A stretch of DNA of 64,000 nt from Bemisia tabaci (taxonomy: Eukaryota > Arthropoda > Insecta > Hemiptera > Aleyrodidae): assembly GCF_918797505.1 (NCBI RefSeq), contig NC_092798.1, positions 47,700,985 through 47,764,984 on the forward strand, given 5' to 3'. Below the pieces are notes generated by a model. The model did not search any database. It saw nothing but the letters and a program-made list of their open reading frames with translations, and had not been told where the DNA came from. Of this stretch, positions 32,363-44,200 are shown piece by piece. The translations under genes and the position numbers were made by a program. The stretch's first letter is position 1. Each line of letters starts with the position of its first letter.

Positions 32363-32616
32363 CTGCCGTGCTAAGGAAAAATGCCGTATAAATATTCGAG
32401 AGTTGCGAAATTTCCTAAAATTAATTATGTATTTTTGGCGACATTTATGCTCATTTTTCTTTGAAATTTTTAGATATTTTAGATTAAATTGCGTACGAAA
32501 TTATCTGAAAATTTTGCAAAAAATATTCAAAATTTTCCCTGCAAATTTGGTTTTTTTATCGAAGGAAATTTGACAACTCTCGAAGGTCCTCACGGCGTTC
32601 CTCCTCAGCACGGCAG
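32363..32616. mobile_element. CTGCCGTGCTAAGG foldback family, copy 1
   Basis: It begins CTGCCGTGCTAAGGAAAAA and ends TCAGCACGGCAG, with inverted GAGAGTTGCGAAATTTCC/GGAAATTTGACAACTCTCG arms. AATA flanks it on both sides, consistent with a 4-bp target duplication. Related copies are at 59731-59994 and 61743-61982, with partial copies near 33.3, 36.4 and 42.7 kb. Confidence 0.7.
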
Positions 32617-32619
32617 AAT

Positions 32620-34228
32620 ACTGATGCGCTAGGAGAACACACCATTTCGTCGCTCCTCTGACAAAAGAGCAAATCTCGATTTCCGCACATGCCGCGGAAA
32701 ACATGGATTTATTAGCACAGCAGGGCGCTAATGGAAATTGAATCACGAAATCGAAAACACACCAACTCGGAAAAGAAAAATTGTTCAGGAAACACCTAAA
32801 ACTGCGCAGCGGGCGAAGAAATTGGTTTGAGAAAAACATTTTTGGTGCCCAAAGACAAGTACTTAGAGACTTTGTAAAGCACCAAGTTGAAATCGATACA
32901 CCATGTTTTATGACAGAGAATTAAGCTTTTAATCATTTCCGAGTTGGTGTGTTTTTGTTCTCACGGACTTTTAGATACTTAATTTTTCATAGTCTGCACG
33001 GAAAAATTTATATTCTTCGACCTGAATAACGCTTAAATACTTAAATAACTTGTTGGTACAAGGTATACTGAACCGAAAAAAGAAAACTTCAAAATCGGAT
33101 GGTCACCCGTTTTCCTTGAAATGGCCAAAAATTGGTATTTCCAATGAAATACTTCGATTTTTCCTTTTCCCGTAGCTGTTTCGGGCACTTCCGATTGCAA
33201 TTTCGAAATTTCCTTTTGCGTGCAGATGCTTCTATCCATAAGTGTTACTTACAACCGTAAAAAAGTGAAAATTCTATGATAAAGTACGCATTTTCTCGGA
33301 AGTTTGTGAATATTTTCCTTTCAAGTTTTAGATAATTTTATCTGCGTTGTAAGTGTAATATCCGATAATTCCTAAGACGAATAATCCTAACTTTTCATGA
33401 AGTTAGATATTTTATCGCGGAAATTTCTGGGATATTCGAATGTTCATAAGGCGTTCCTCTATGGCACGGTAGATAATGGACCTCCATGTCCCAGATATCG
33501 GTTCACCTACGTTAATTAGCCACTCGCCTTATGTTTTACGACGTGATTATGAATCAGCAGCCGGACAGCAAGTCTCTCGATTTACAAAAAGTATGTTTAA
33601 AATAACGTTTCTGACTTAAAACGGATTTTACGGTAAATTTGTAATTTAACTTAACCGCGTCCATTCGTAAAGTTTAAAACCACGTATCCTCCGATTGTGA
33701 CAGTACAGGCTACCAATGGATCATATTCGATACATTAAACGAGGGAGATGGTATAGATATCGATTGCTTTAACATGTAAACATAGTTTCGAAAATCAATT
33801 GAGTATAATCTGAGGGAACGGGTTTCTTGTGATAGGTTTTTGACTCTTATGAGTATAAAATGGTGATTCAAAGAGTAAAATTGTTAGGAATTTTCTCATT
33901 TCCAGCTTTTCCTACTTAGATTCTAAAATGTTTGTTTGAGGATATGTTGTATTGTTTTGAACCAAACTAAACATTGAAGTAATATCGAATACGACCTATA
34001 TTATACTTCATTTTTCTCTGGAAAACTGATCGATGTATTTTTCTGAAAACTTACATAATTTTTCTTCTCGTCAGAAAAATATTCTGTATGAATTTCAAGT
34101 TGAATAGTTGGCCTATTTCTCCTAGAAAAATAAAACAGTAGCGGATATTTAGAAACATCACAATGGATGTACGCGGTTTTGCAATTTGGCTATCGATGTC
34201 TTATTATTAAATCGATGTCTTATCGATG
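32620..34228. other. No gene recognised; decayed foldback remnants
   Basis: 33260-33480 resembles a degraded CTGCCGTGCTAAGG-family copy (ends ATGGCACGGTAG). No exons are supported. Confidence 0.4.
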
Positions 34229-34389
34229 TCGGCCTCCTATGGTGTAGTAGTTGTAGCGCTAGCTCTATGATCAAGGGGACCCGAGTTTGATGGTCTCAAA
34301 CAATGGTTGCCTGGGGGACGGGACAGAAGCGCAGGATTAGCCCCTGTGGGCTACTTAAAGTGGTAAAAAAAAAAAAAAAAAAAAAAAAA
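34229..34389 (+). mobile_element. tRNA-derived SINE, copy 1, with poly(A)
   Basis: An A-box-like TGGTGTAGTAG (34240-34250) and a B-box-like ACCCGAGTTTGAT are followed by a tRNA-unrelated body (GGGACAGAAGCGCAGG, GTGGGCTACTTAAAG) and a 25-nt A tail. The region matches the inverted copy at 45636-45835, but its B box lies closer to the A box because of a short deletion. RNA polymerase III transcription and LINE-mediated mobility are inferred from structure. Confidence 0.75.
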
Positions 34390-37120
34390 TGTACGGATGA
34401 ATCGGAATCAGCTTAACTACATCAAACATTGCCGACTTTTTTTAATCTTTTATTTTTTAAACAAACTCGAAAGTAATACTGGAACTTGAAAATTTTTCGA
34501 GTATAATTGTTATAATCTAGAATATATTTACAAAAAGTTCTTAGGCGTTTAGTAGCCTAGTTATCAGTCAAGAAAATAAAACATACGGAACAATTCGGCA
34601 ATACAAAATACAATCAGGCTGAACCCAGTTGAATCTGATTGTCATCTGATTCTCTTTACGGCATTTATAGCTATGAAAGGATGATACACTTACCTGTATA
34701 ATATAACAAAACGCTTTCTCGGCCGTAACTTTCAAGCTTTAAGTGCTTAGATCGGAGAATAGAATGGTTCAAAAATAAATTAATAAAATATAAAGGTATA
34801 AATAATAAAAGTGAACTAACTTTTACGACGATAGATTAAAATTCTGCTGTTAAAATCAGTCGCACTGAAAACGAGCCGGTGCATGAAACGAGTCTGGAAA
34901 ACTTTAACTTATCGTCGTACAAGAGAGTTCGGCTTTTATTCCTTTTATTTGTAATTAGTTTTCAATGCGCTTGAGTGGGGATCACAGACAAGTTTAGTGG
35001 TGCAATCAGGATTTCCGTAAAATCTTTTTTTCGTTGGATTAATTAGACGAATCTTAAAACACGAGATCTTTCAGGAGTCACGCTATGCCTAAATCGTATG
35101 CAGCTCAATGGTCAAAAAAAAAAAAAAAAAAAAAAAAAAACTAATTTAATTCAAGGACAGGAATCTATATATCCCGTATAAAATGTGACTGTATTAAACG
35201 CGCCCTTTTACAACCGGCAAATAAACTTATTTATATTAGAACACCAAATTCCTAGTAGAAAGAACGTTCTGTTTGATCGTTACCTCTTTCCTGTCTTTCG
35301 GTTTTTCGTTACCTGTCTAAAAATACTCAAATTTATTAATCAATTAGTTATATTTTCTCCAATAAAACAGCTCATACTTCTCTCAATAATTTCGGGTACG
35401 TACCTTTTTATTTATCCCTTCGCCTTTGAAAAAAATCTTCGAAAATAAGTAGCAGGCTGTCATTTTACGGGCATTTTTATATTTCTTATCTCTAGACAAT
35501 CCATGGCACTTTTTATAAATGCCTTAACACTTACTCATCGATTAAAACTTTATAAACTGAACTTACACCTTCCCTAAGATAGAATCGACAGGAAGGACTA
35601 TTTTATAATTTGAAAAATGAGGAATCCTCTTTTTTACTCCTCATATTCACTTCCGAATTTCTTCGCCGAGCTGCGAGAACGTTCTGGCGATCTCGTTTTC
35701 AAAAACAATCTCAGAATTATCAAACGCGGACGAAATTGCTGTTGACACTGTTACAAGGTTTTTGTCCGCCAGATTTGGTGTCAGTAAGTAACGGAGTCAC
35801 GGCCATAAACAGAACTATACACGTAACGTAGTGGCTTAATTTCGGCAAATTTACCGGAAATTTTCCTATTAAGGAAAAATAGTAGTTGCGTGGAATTACG
35901 GCACCTGCCGAAATGATTTGATATTCGATCAATCAATTTCCTGATACTTCCGGGATTGTAAGATATGTTTTCAAAAAATCCCTGTAAGTTGAATCATACT
36001 GTGATGCATGAATGAAAGTTGATCATGAAAAATGAAAAAGTCTGAAGCAATTCTTAGATCACTCCCCAACTGAAAATGACGACTATTTGAACTGCATTTT
36101 GAAATTATTCGGAACTGCACTTTCTGGCTCATACATAAACAGACCTATCTGCATAGGGAAAGTAGTGGTACACATATTGTATCTATATTGAGCTAGAACT
36201 CGTAGTTCCAAATTGCAAAATGTGGTACATTTGTGGTATTCTCATGCTGCCATGCTCAGAAAATCGCATGAGTAGTTGACTGTAGTCGAATTTCTGTTTA
36301 TGAAAAATTAAATAATTTTTGGGATACTTGTGAATATATTTCCTCAATTTTTTCAGAAAAATTTAGCTGCAATCTTATGTAAAGTGTCCGAAAATTTAAG
36401 AAAAAATATATTCATAATTCCTGTCAAGAACAAGTATATTATCAAATGAAATTTGGCAACGTCAGAGTGTACAATTGACATCATTCCTTATTACAACAGC
36501 ATTGGCCGCCCTTTCGCTCATATTTACCATAAAGTATTATTTGATTGAATTTACATATCCTACTTGACGCATTAAGGTTTGCTTTAAATTTAAGAGATTT
36601 TGAAAAATAATTGATTTTCCATCGAACTGGATTCGTCAGTGCTGCGTGCCCACCATCGAAATAGGATTTTCTTTTTCTTTCTGAAGAAAATTTGTATACC
36701 CAAATCATTGACAAGACACCTGCCTTTTTTAAACCACAAAAAAACATTGTTTTTGTTCTTGAAAAAATACATAGTTTTTGTTCTGGAAAAAATACATATT
36801 ACAGTAAGTTTCCACGCATTTATAATGATGCATTTTCTCACCCCTCTACAGCGCGGCGTTACGAATTCGTATCAGTGAATTTCTTGGGTTTTTAAAAATT
36901 AAATCTTTCCTCTGTCGCATGATATTGCAAATTTTCATTAGTGTTTTCTTTATTTGAATAACCGTTTCCATAAAATTTAAAATTTTGAAAAAAAAATATA
37001 ATAATAATATTCAATGTTTCTTATGAAAGTTACAAAAATAGATTAGCCTGTGAGATCCGAAATTAATTCATGCCATAGAGGGTTGAAGTTACAAAACAAA
37101 GGGGAAAATGATGAGAGGCG
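34390..37120. other. No gene recognised
   Basis: AT-rich with long A runs (35115-35140). 36130-36480 contains a fragment of a dispersed family (CTCATACATAAACAG, GCATAGGGAAA) also seen at 57640 and 63830, and a decayed CTGCCGTG-family piece. ORFs are short. Confidence 0.4.
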
Positions 37121-37124
37121 TTAC

Positions 37125-37400
37125 TTACTTGGAAAAAAATGAGCTGTAACCTCTAAAACACTGAACACCGAAAAAAACACTATACACGTCAAGGTAAACA
37201 CAAAACCAGGATACTCGCGGAGCTCTTGGCAGAAGGCGGTGGAAGGTTTAGGCCAAAAGGTGAAAATCCACTGGACGGCGGAAAAAGCGGTGCGCTCGCG
37301 GTTGGCAAGACTATAGCCTATTAACCTATTAGCGGAAAATCATGGTGGCGGGAGACGGAGCGAAGGAAAATCGCATCGGAGGAAAAATCGAGATTGCAAT
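37125..37400 (-). promoter_or_regulatory. Weak candidate minus-strand leader exon next to a CpG-rich block
   Basis: On the minus strand TTTTTTTCCAA is followed by GTAAGTAACG near 37127, a good donor match. About 40 nt upstream is GTTCAGTGTTTTAG, which contains a TCAGT initiator-like word. The adjacent 37200-37540 is CpG-rich compared with its surroundings. No coding frame is recognised. This could be a promoter and 5'-UTR exon. Confidence 0.2.
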
Positions 37401-37550
37401 CCGCGAATCGCGAGTCGGTCCGCGCGTCACAACGATTTCAATGTCTCCGTCCTCGGGTTCACGCAGACGCCACCACGCGCAACGTCCGAAATCTGATCCG
37501 AACCGCGCTCGCCGACCAGGATACTTCGCGCCTGGTCACGTCCGTGACCC

Positions 37551-38085
37551 TTCCTGCACCCTGCCCCCCCCCCCCCCCCGCTCAAGACACCCACGATGCC
37601 TACCGGGGCCCATCCTTTGTTTCTATTTTAGTGTTTGGAGTCGGCTACGGAACGGAGTCAGGGTGGCATGAAACATAAGAGAGAAATGAAAGATTGGAAA
37701 TTTCAGCACTGAAAAAAAAATGTGCTTGGCTCAAGCAAGATAATTCAAGGAAATTACCCGTCACTTAATATTTTTTTTTTTATTTTAGATTTAAGCTGAA
37801 TTTTTCTTGATACAAGGAAAATGCACCTCACACCCTGCCCCCCTCTCACGCTTAAGACGCCCGCATTGCCCACCGGGGGCCATCCTTTGTTTCTATTTTA
37901 GTGTTTGGAGTCGGCTACGGGACGGGGTCAGGGTGGCACGAAACGAAAGGAAGAAATTAAAGATTGGAGATTTCAGCACTGAAAAAAAATGTGCTCGGCT
38001 CAAGCAAGATAATTCTTGAAATTACCGTCAATATTTTTTTTTTTTTTTATTTTGATTTAAGCTAAATTTTTCTTGATACAAAGAA
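37551..38085 (+). repeat. 270-bp tandem duplication, two units
   Basis: CATCCTTTGTTTCTATTTTA followed by GTGTTTGGAGTCGGCTACGG recurs exactly 270 bp apart (37611 and 37881), with flanking ATTTCAGCACTGAAAAAAAA and GGCTCAAGCAAGATAATTC also duplicated. Poly(C) and poly(T) tracts vary between units. Confidence 0.85.
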
Positions 38086-38089
38086 AATG

Positions 38090-39244
38090 AGGCTTGGATT
38101 TAGCAAAAAAGTAGCTTATATTAAGCAGCAAAATTCTTGGTTTAAGAAAAAATACTTCTTGGCGGCAAGTTTAAGATTCTTTTTTTTCAGTGAGTGAAAT
38201 ATTTCATGAAATTTCACGAGGCTGTGAAATATTTCATATTTTTCCAGGGGCTAGAGGATGCAACCCGCACTCAAACACACACAACCAGAAAGAAGTCCCG
38301 ATTTTTAAATTTGCGAACATGAAAAGGAATCGGTATTTTTCAATATATTTCACTAATTTCTGAAATATTTCAAGTTAAATTTCAAGATTTTATTTCTTAT
38401 GACATTTTGCCACCCTGGACAGGGTGAGAGTAATTGGACCGAGTTTATCAGAAACTGAACCAACCCACGTTTTCGAAAAAGTTGAGTTTTGCTAGCCGTA
38501 TATTTTCTCCTATACCAAAAACTAAAGGTCGGAAAACACGAATTAGTTTGTGAAAAGTGGGGTTAAAGATTATTTTCTACATTGAGCCTTATGCAGGTAT
38601 AAAACTTCAAACCTCTTTTTCTCAGTTTTAACTTAGTGTGGGTTGGTTCCTTTCTCAGTCCAATTGATCGTTGTGGAGTGGAGAATTTATACTCAATTTT
38701 TTTATTGCCTCCAAAAATACAGTTTTTTCAAGAAATCTGGGACGTAGCAAATGTAGATACGTGCTATGGGATTTTTATTATTTCTAATTTTTTTTTTTTT
38801 TTTTTTTTTTTTTTTGCAGTTGGCCTTTATGCATGAGAAATTAGTTTGAGGTAATTAATAACGATTTTATTGCTCCTATATCTTCAATGCAGATACTAAT
38901 CTACTTGAGCATCGGCGATTTAGTGGTTTTGAGAAGCCCTCTGATAAGTTAACGGAGAAAGCGGTAACAATAACCAAATTTTTGAAATTGAGTGGTTACA
39001 GTATCCCATGAATCTAACTGAAGTAAACTGACCCCTTAACCCCCCACCTTCGCTCCTAGCTAAAACCCTGTGACAGCAGTACGTCTACATTATTCTGTGA
39101 AAAAACTGTGTTTAAACCGCTGTATTGAATGGCATACTAAACAGTGCCGCTTTTGCTGACGGTTAGTTTTTTTTTTCTAATGTTTTGAAATCGCAAATAA
39201 GCAAACATACAGATGGCTATATCTTGCCTGAACTGAATAAAATA
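38090..39244. other. No gene recognised
   Basis: AT-rich with repeated AAATATTTCATG-type words (38200-38400) and a T run at 38789-38815. No supported exon. Confidence 0.45.
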
Positions 39245-39487
39245 CAGTGGATATCGGATATTACAACATCGCTTATAACGACATATCGGTCATAACGACG
39301 TGCGATCTGGTCGTGTCCGTGATTGACTTCCCATAGGGTGGCCAATATCATCTCTCTAGACCTACAAAAAAACTCAGGAGCCATCGGAAAAGTGCGGTAA
39401 ATCACGGTGATTATATCATGAGTATCTTTTTTTGAAAATTTGGACCCTGTAAAATGTTTTACTCGGCGTGAAGTTACCTTACTGCCT

Positions 39488-40966
39488 AGAAGAAAAACAA
39501 TACTGCAATGTCGTGTTTCTGGATGTCGCCAGGCTTTCGATAGGGTGTGGCATCAGAAACTGGCATTTTAAACTTTCCAAAATACTAGGGCAACCATGTT
39601 CAGCTGCTGATGTCATACATCTCTGACCGTTTCTTTCGGGTTCGTTTCGAGGATTCTTACTCAGATTTTAAAAAGATTAGAGCAGAGTACCGCAGGGGTC
39701 GTACTCTCCCCCTTCTTTATAGCCTTTTTACGGCCAATATTCCAAAGCCCAAAAAGGGCAAATTGGGTATTTTCGCTGATGATACAGCCGTAGCGTCTTC
39801 AGCTCCCACATATGATGAAACGGTCAGAAATCTGCAAGAAAGCCTGGACGACATCCAGGAATGGACACAGATAACGATCGTACTGTGCTCAACGCCACTA
39901 AATCGGTCAACGTGGTATTTACTTTACGCCCCTACGTTCACACACCTCTGATCCTAAAGAATACTGCTATCCCTCATTCTTCAAAGGCTACTTATCTTGG
40001 CCTTATCATGGATAGTAAATTATCATGGAAAGAACATATCCTAACTAAACGTAAGCAAATCGAACTAAAGCATAGAAAAATGTTATGGCTTTTAGGTAAG
40101 CGTTCAAAATTAAAATTAAATAATAAAATTCTCCTATATAAATCCATGATAAGGCCAATCTGGGCATACGGCAGCCAGATGTGGGCCTGCGCAGCAAACT
40201 CTAACCTAAATCAAATTGAGATAACACAAAATAAAATCTTGCGCCAAATGACCGGGGCCAGATGGTACGAGCGTAACGCCGATGGAATAGAATTCGGGAT
40301 AGAATCCATGGAAGTCTATATCTCCAGACTTTACTCGAACTATGAGGATCGGCTGGGTAGACACTCCAATCCGGAAGCGATATCGCTCTTGGATTGGTCT
40401 GCTGCCCGCGACGCTTAAAAAGACGTAAAAACGTTTGAGCTGAGCTCGCCCCTTTTCCGCCGGTGTTAGGCTCTTGCCTCTGACCCCTGATGGCCTATGT
40501 CGGCTGAAGGGGTACACGCTTGCTAAAGGCAAAAGTCTCTCACGTTGCCCGTGAGGCTTGACATAGCTAAACTTAGTTATTTTCCTGCTTTTCTTATCAT
40601 TCTATTAAACTTCAGTAATCTACCGTACTTACCTTTCAATAATTTTTCGTAACTTAGTAATTTCATTTTCTTGTAGTTTTCACTTCGTCGGGCCACCTGG
40701 CTGATTACCACAAAGCACTCTACGTTGTTCTTCTTTGCCTTAATACTCCCTTTTCTGATTTTTCTAATTTTTTATTCTGATTTTTCTAATATTTCTGATT
40801 TTTATGATTCCCTACTTTGTTACCTTATAACCATGTAAAAGCAGTTGTTTATTTATACTTAGTATATAAGTAAAAGTTAAGATTTAAAAGACCCCACAGG
40901 TCTAAAATCTTTTTGTGTATATCGTTATTTTGATTACATAAATAAAAAAAAAAAAAAAAAAAAAAA
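39488..40966 (+). mobile_element. 5'-truncated jockey-type LINE with 12-bp target duplication and poly(A)
   Basis: ACCTTACTGCCT occurs immediately before (39476-39487) and after (40967-40978) the insert, and the 3' end is AATAAA running into an A tail of about 25. The body encodes the C-terminal half of a reverse transcriptase followed by about 530 bp of 3' UTR. The endonuclease and N-terminal RT are missing, as expected for a target-primed insertion that stopped early. Confidence 0.9.
39500..40418 (+). pseudogene. Reverse transcriptase fragment of the jockey-type LINE
   Basis: Pieces in order: FLDVA, then FDRVWH in another frame, LSDRFFRVRF, the catalytic FADDTA (codons at 39772-39789), and the thumb segment YLGLIMDSKLSWKEHI, ending at 40418. 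Several single-base frame changes (near 39535, 39690 and 39885) move the reading frame between the open segments 39610-39951 and 39861-40418. The fragment is non-functional. The FADD box and the thumb motif fit the jockey clade; exact clade assignment is from memory of the family. Confidence 0.88.
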
Positions 40967-41135
40967 ACCTTACTGCCTGACCGGCCAGGCAGTCAATTGT
41001 CTTAGATTTCGAAAGTCTCAAGATAACATTTTTGGCAATTTCTGCCATTTTGGATTTTTGAATGTTAAAAATTTGAGTTGAGATTCAAGTTCCTCGTTAA
41101 AAAATGCTCCCTGGCACCATGACGGTAACAGTCAA

Positions 41136-41354
41136 GTTTCATACGTTAGTGCGCCTTCAATTACATTTGATACCGTGCAATACTTTCGTGGTGGAATAGT
41201 TGCATTGGCGCCTACAAACCTAACAGGGATACTGCATGCATTGCGCAACGAGTGAAGTATCCCTGTCAGGTTTGTAGGTGCCAATGCAACTATTCCACCA
41301 CGAAAGTATTGCACAGTATCCAATGTAATTGAAGACGCATTAACGTATGAAAAT
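41136..41354. mobile_element. GGCGCC-palindrome repeat, copy 4: 219-bp near-perfect palindrome
   Basis: The core 41207-41282 is extended by long arms: TTTCATACGTTAGTGCGCC on the left is mirrored by the sequence running to AACGTATGAAA on the right. The segment TATTCCACCACGAAAGTATT pairs with its left counterpart, giving arms of roughly 105 bp. The 149-codon minus-strand ORF across it is an artefact of the palindrome. Confidence 0.85.
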
Positions 41355-41954
41355 TGACTATTACCGTCAACCATTGTTTGCCAAGTGGTAACTTCACTCC
41401 GAGTAAAACATTTCACAGGGTCCAAAAAGATACTCATGGTATAATCACCGTGTTTTAGCGCACATTTCGATGGCTCCTGAGTTATTTTTTTTGTAGGTCT
41501 AGAGAGATGATATTGAAATAAGTCGAAATTCACGATTTTGCTCAGAAAAATGGCAACGTCGCAGCGTGTCAAAATTATCAAAAGGGGAGCATTGGGAGCA
41601 TCTTAGCTACTAATTTCACACTCTGATTACAATTTAGGCATCTGTAACGTTAATTTATCGAGAGGGAAAAATCCTCGAAAACAGTCAAAAATTCGCTTTT
41701 TTCATGCGTGAAAATGGCAACCGCGCGTCGGGTTAATGTTGTCCGAGTGACCCCAAATTTCATTTTCCGTGTTTTTGAACATGCTGTAACCGATTTAGGG
41801 GTTACGGCTATAAATTTCCGAAATTCATTTTTTGTGGGCCACCCTACTTCCCATTGACTCAGTGTATTTGTGCATCGGTTATAACGATAATCGGGTATAC
41901 TGACAAAATCAGGCCGGTCCCTTGAGGGTCGTTGTATCCGGTTTCCACTGTAAG

Positions 41955-43079
41955 TCATTTTTCCATATTTGTAGATAAAATACGTTGTTGTTTTACCACT
42001 CGAACGATCTGGAATACTTTTTCGGAAGAATAATGAGAATTCCACAAAAAACGAAGCACGGCATTAATACAATTTCCTTCTCAAGCAGCATAAAGTACAC
42101 ATCCTTAAAACCTCATCTTCGCACTCACTGCTCTCTTGCATAACAAGACAACATTGTGGATACAAATTGTACTACAAAAGGACCTATGTAATGAAATCCT
42201 CTTTGCTGTTTTTGCCCGATCCAAACAATTACTTTCAGTGACCGTTGCGCCTGTCCAACACTGGGAAGGGAACAGGCAGCCAAAACGCCTACAAGTTTTT
42301 GTGTATGCAACACGGACATCCCTTAAGTACGTATAGTTGTATCAAGGCGTTTTTATCTTCGTCGCGTCCACAGACTGAGAAACCTGTTGGATATGCATGG
42401 ATTCCGATTGATAATTGAACTTATTGATCTCTTCTCGTCTGATAATCATTTGAAAAACGCGAATACAAAATCAAGACATTTTTTAAAACAATGAATAGGC
42501 ATCTTTTAATGGGAAATGAAAGGAATTTTAATCCTGATGACATTCAAATGGTTCTTAGGCAATGAAATTAATCAATTTTTCTGAACTTTTGAAAAATCAT
42601 GTTCCATCCCATCCTTCCATCCCTTTTTCTTTGAAGGAGGGGGGGGGGGGGCTTTGTCTTGCATATCGTGTCCGGTATTTAGTCAAATGCTTCTTGATTT
42701 CAAAATTGAAGAATGGTTTTACGTTTATCCTTGAGGAAAGTTATCAATATTTTTCTTTGAAATTCTTACACTAGTTGTGTCAAATTACGAACAAAAATTC
42801 TCTAAAAAATTGGAAGAAACATGTCTATAAATATTCCCAAAAAATCGTGATTTATCGAAGGAAATTTGGCAACGCCTAAATGCTCATACAGTGTTTTTCC
42901 TTAGCACGGCAGTACAGGAAACCCACTCCATTGATGGGTCTTCTTTTCCATTCGCTTGAAGTGGCAGCTCTTGTCTGCAAAAAGCATGAGCCAAACTCCG
43001 AGACTTCCAATTTGTTTACCAAGGAAAACAAGCGGAAACTCAGGAATTTTTAAGCCGAATTGGCAAGAGTGCGTGACAT
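41955..43079. other. No gene recognised; repeat fragments
   Basis: 42280-42350 carries the GCAACACGGACATC segment shared with 47.8 and 48.3 kb. 42650-42912 is a diverged CTGCCGTG-family element, best preserved at its right end (CCTTAGCACGGCAG). A 12-base G run is at 42640-42651. Confidence 0.4.
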
Positions 43080-43238
43080 TGAATGCTGACCCGCTCCACG
43101 GCGCGGCGGCGCGGCGCGATGCAAACTAGACCGTTTCGCGGATAATCTCTCATCAGTTGAATGGATACGAATTTTAGCGAGAATTATTATTGCCAACTAC
43201 GACGTCAAAACACACGAGATAAATCTGCTGGCGTTGTT

Positions 43239-43284
43239 TATAAAACCACGTGTCGCGTCACCGACTCACGACCAGTCCTCACAG
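43239..43284 (+). promoter_or_regulatory. Candidate TATA promoter with a short leader exon and donor
   Basis: TATAAAA at 43239-43245 lies in a GC-richer block (43080-43290). About 30 nt downstream, the expected start zone (GACTCACGACCAGTC) runs into CCTCACAG followed by GTAAGATCAG, a near-consensus splice donor at 43285. This arrangement suggests a plus-strand promoter with a very short first exon. Its gene is not identified; the terminal exon at 47331-47437 is a possible but unproven partner. Confidence 0.35.
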
Positions 43285-43512
43285 GTAAGATCAGTTTCCG
43301 TCCGTCTATTCGTCGCCCTACCGATGTAAGGACATAACTACACTTCGAGATGAGCCCTGTTGTCCATCTAACTGAATGGCTCCCCGGGTCTATCCCAATG
43401 TGTACTTACGTCTTTTCGTCGGCCGAGTGACGGATTGTTGTGGCGATGAAGACGCATCGGCGCTGTTTCATCGGCAATTTTGGTTCTTAATGATTTCATT
43501 CCGCTTTACTTA

Positions 43513-44200
43513 CAGCTGCGGGCTGATTATTGAAATTGATAGACAAAGCGATAGACAAAGAAGACGAATAGGAAATGGAGCGATCTTATTGGTTAAAACG
43601 AGTGGTTGTTGTAGACTATAAGGAGAGAAATGATGAACTCCCCATTGGGTCTCCATTGTGTTGCCGTTTTTGCAGGTTGTATGTACATATGTCCCAGGCA
43701 ATTGGCAATCGCCGGCAATATACAAGCCAGTGGTGAATATATATAGAAAATTATAAAATTCAAAATAAGCGGACAAGATCAGAGTGCGATTATGTTGCCT
43801 ATAATGTGAATAGACAATTTTCCATCCTCAAAAACATGGCAGAAATATGCACACTCAGAAGAGCGTGCAGTATAAACTCCGTGACATTAGTTGGGTTGAG
43901 ATCGGACAGGCAACTAAACTTACATCGTGACAAAGCGTAGAGTATCACAAAAAATGAAGGCGCTTCAAGCCGAGCTCATACTTTTGAAATTATCCCTTAA
44001 AAATTTCATTATGATGCCGATGCGCATTATTGCGATTTATTGAAACAACGTGTGAACCACTTGCAAATTGCCGGCGATTGCTAATTGTCTGCAACACATA
44101 CATCGCAACCGCCTGCAAAAACCAACAGGGTAGCTCCGTTTTCTCTTTGTCCTTTTTTGCCTATCATTTTGTCCATAGATTTCAATTATCAGCCCAAATA
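43513..44200. mobile_element. Foldback element with GGCTGATTATTGAAATTGAT ends
   Basis: GGCTGATTATTGAAATTGAT at the left is mirrored by ATTTCAATTATCAGCCC at the right, and CAATTGGCAATCGCCGGCAA by TTGCCGGCGATTGCTAATTG, with arms of about 230 bp. Related arms are at 47985-48055, 48505-48573, 57787-57880 and 58570-58615. Confidence 0.65.

Larger units (their letters stand above)
39245..41950. mobile_element. Pogo/Tigger-like DNA transposon derivative, TA-flanked, with nested insertions
   Basis: The left end, TA then CAGTGGATATCGGATATTAC, and the right end, whose reverse complement is CAGTGGAAACCGGATACAAC, are each flanked by TA. Both ends carry TTATAACGA subterminal words and reach a shared GGGAAGT/CCATAGGGTGGCC block. 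A second inverted pair (39343-39480 and 41382-41520; AGAGAGATGATATTG, GGCTCCTGAG, GGGTCCAAA) lies inside. Removing the LINE and the 219-bp palindrome leaves about 1 kb. No transposase was recognised. Assignment rests on the TA target and the terminal motif. Confidence 0.6.

Noticed and set aside
34229..34300. Functional tRNA gene
   Set aside because: A- and B-box-like words are present, but there is no acceptor-stem pairing, a non-tRNA body follows and it ends in poly(A). It is a SINE.
39610..40418. Intact reverse transcriptase gene
   Set aside because: The FADDTA and thumb motifs are real, but the frame changes several times and the N-terminal half is missing, so it is a pseudogene.
41132..41581. 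149-codon minus-strand ORF
   Set aside because: It runs through the 219-bp palindrome and an inverted segment of the Tigger-like element.
41650..42045. 131-codon minus-strand ORF
   Set aside because: It crosses the right end of the Tigger-like element into flanking sequence; no domain.
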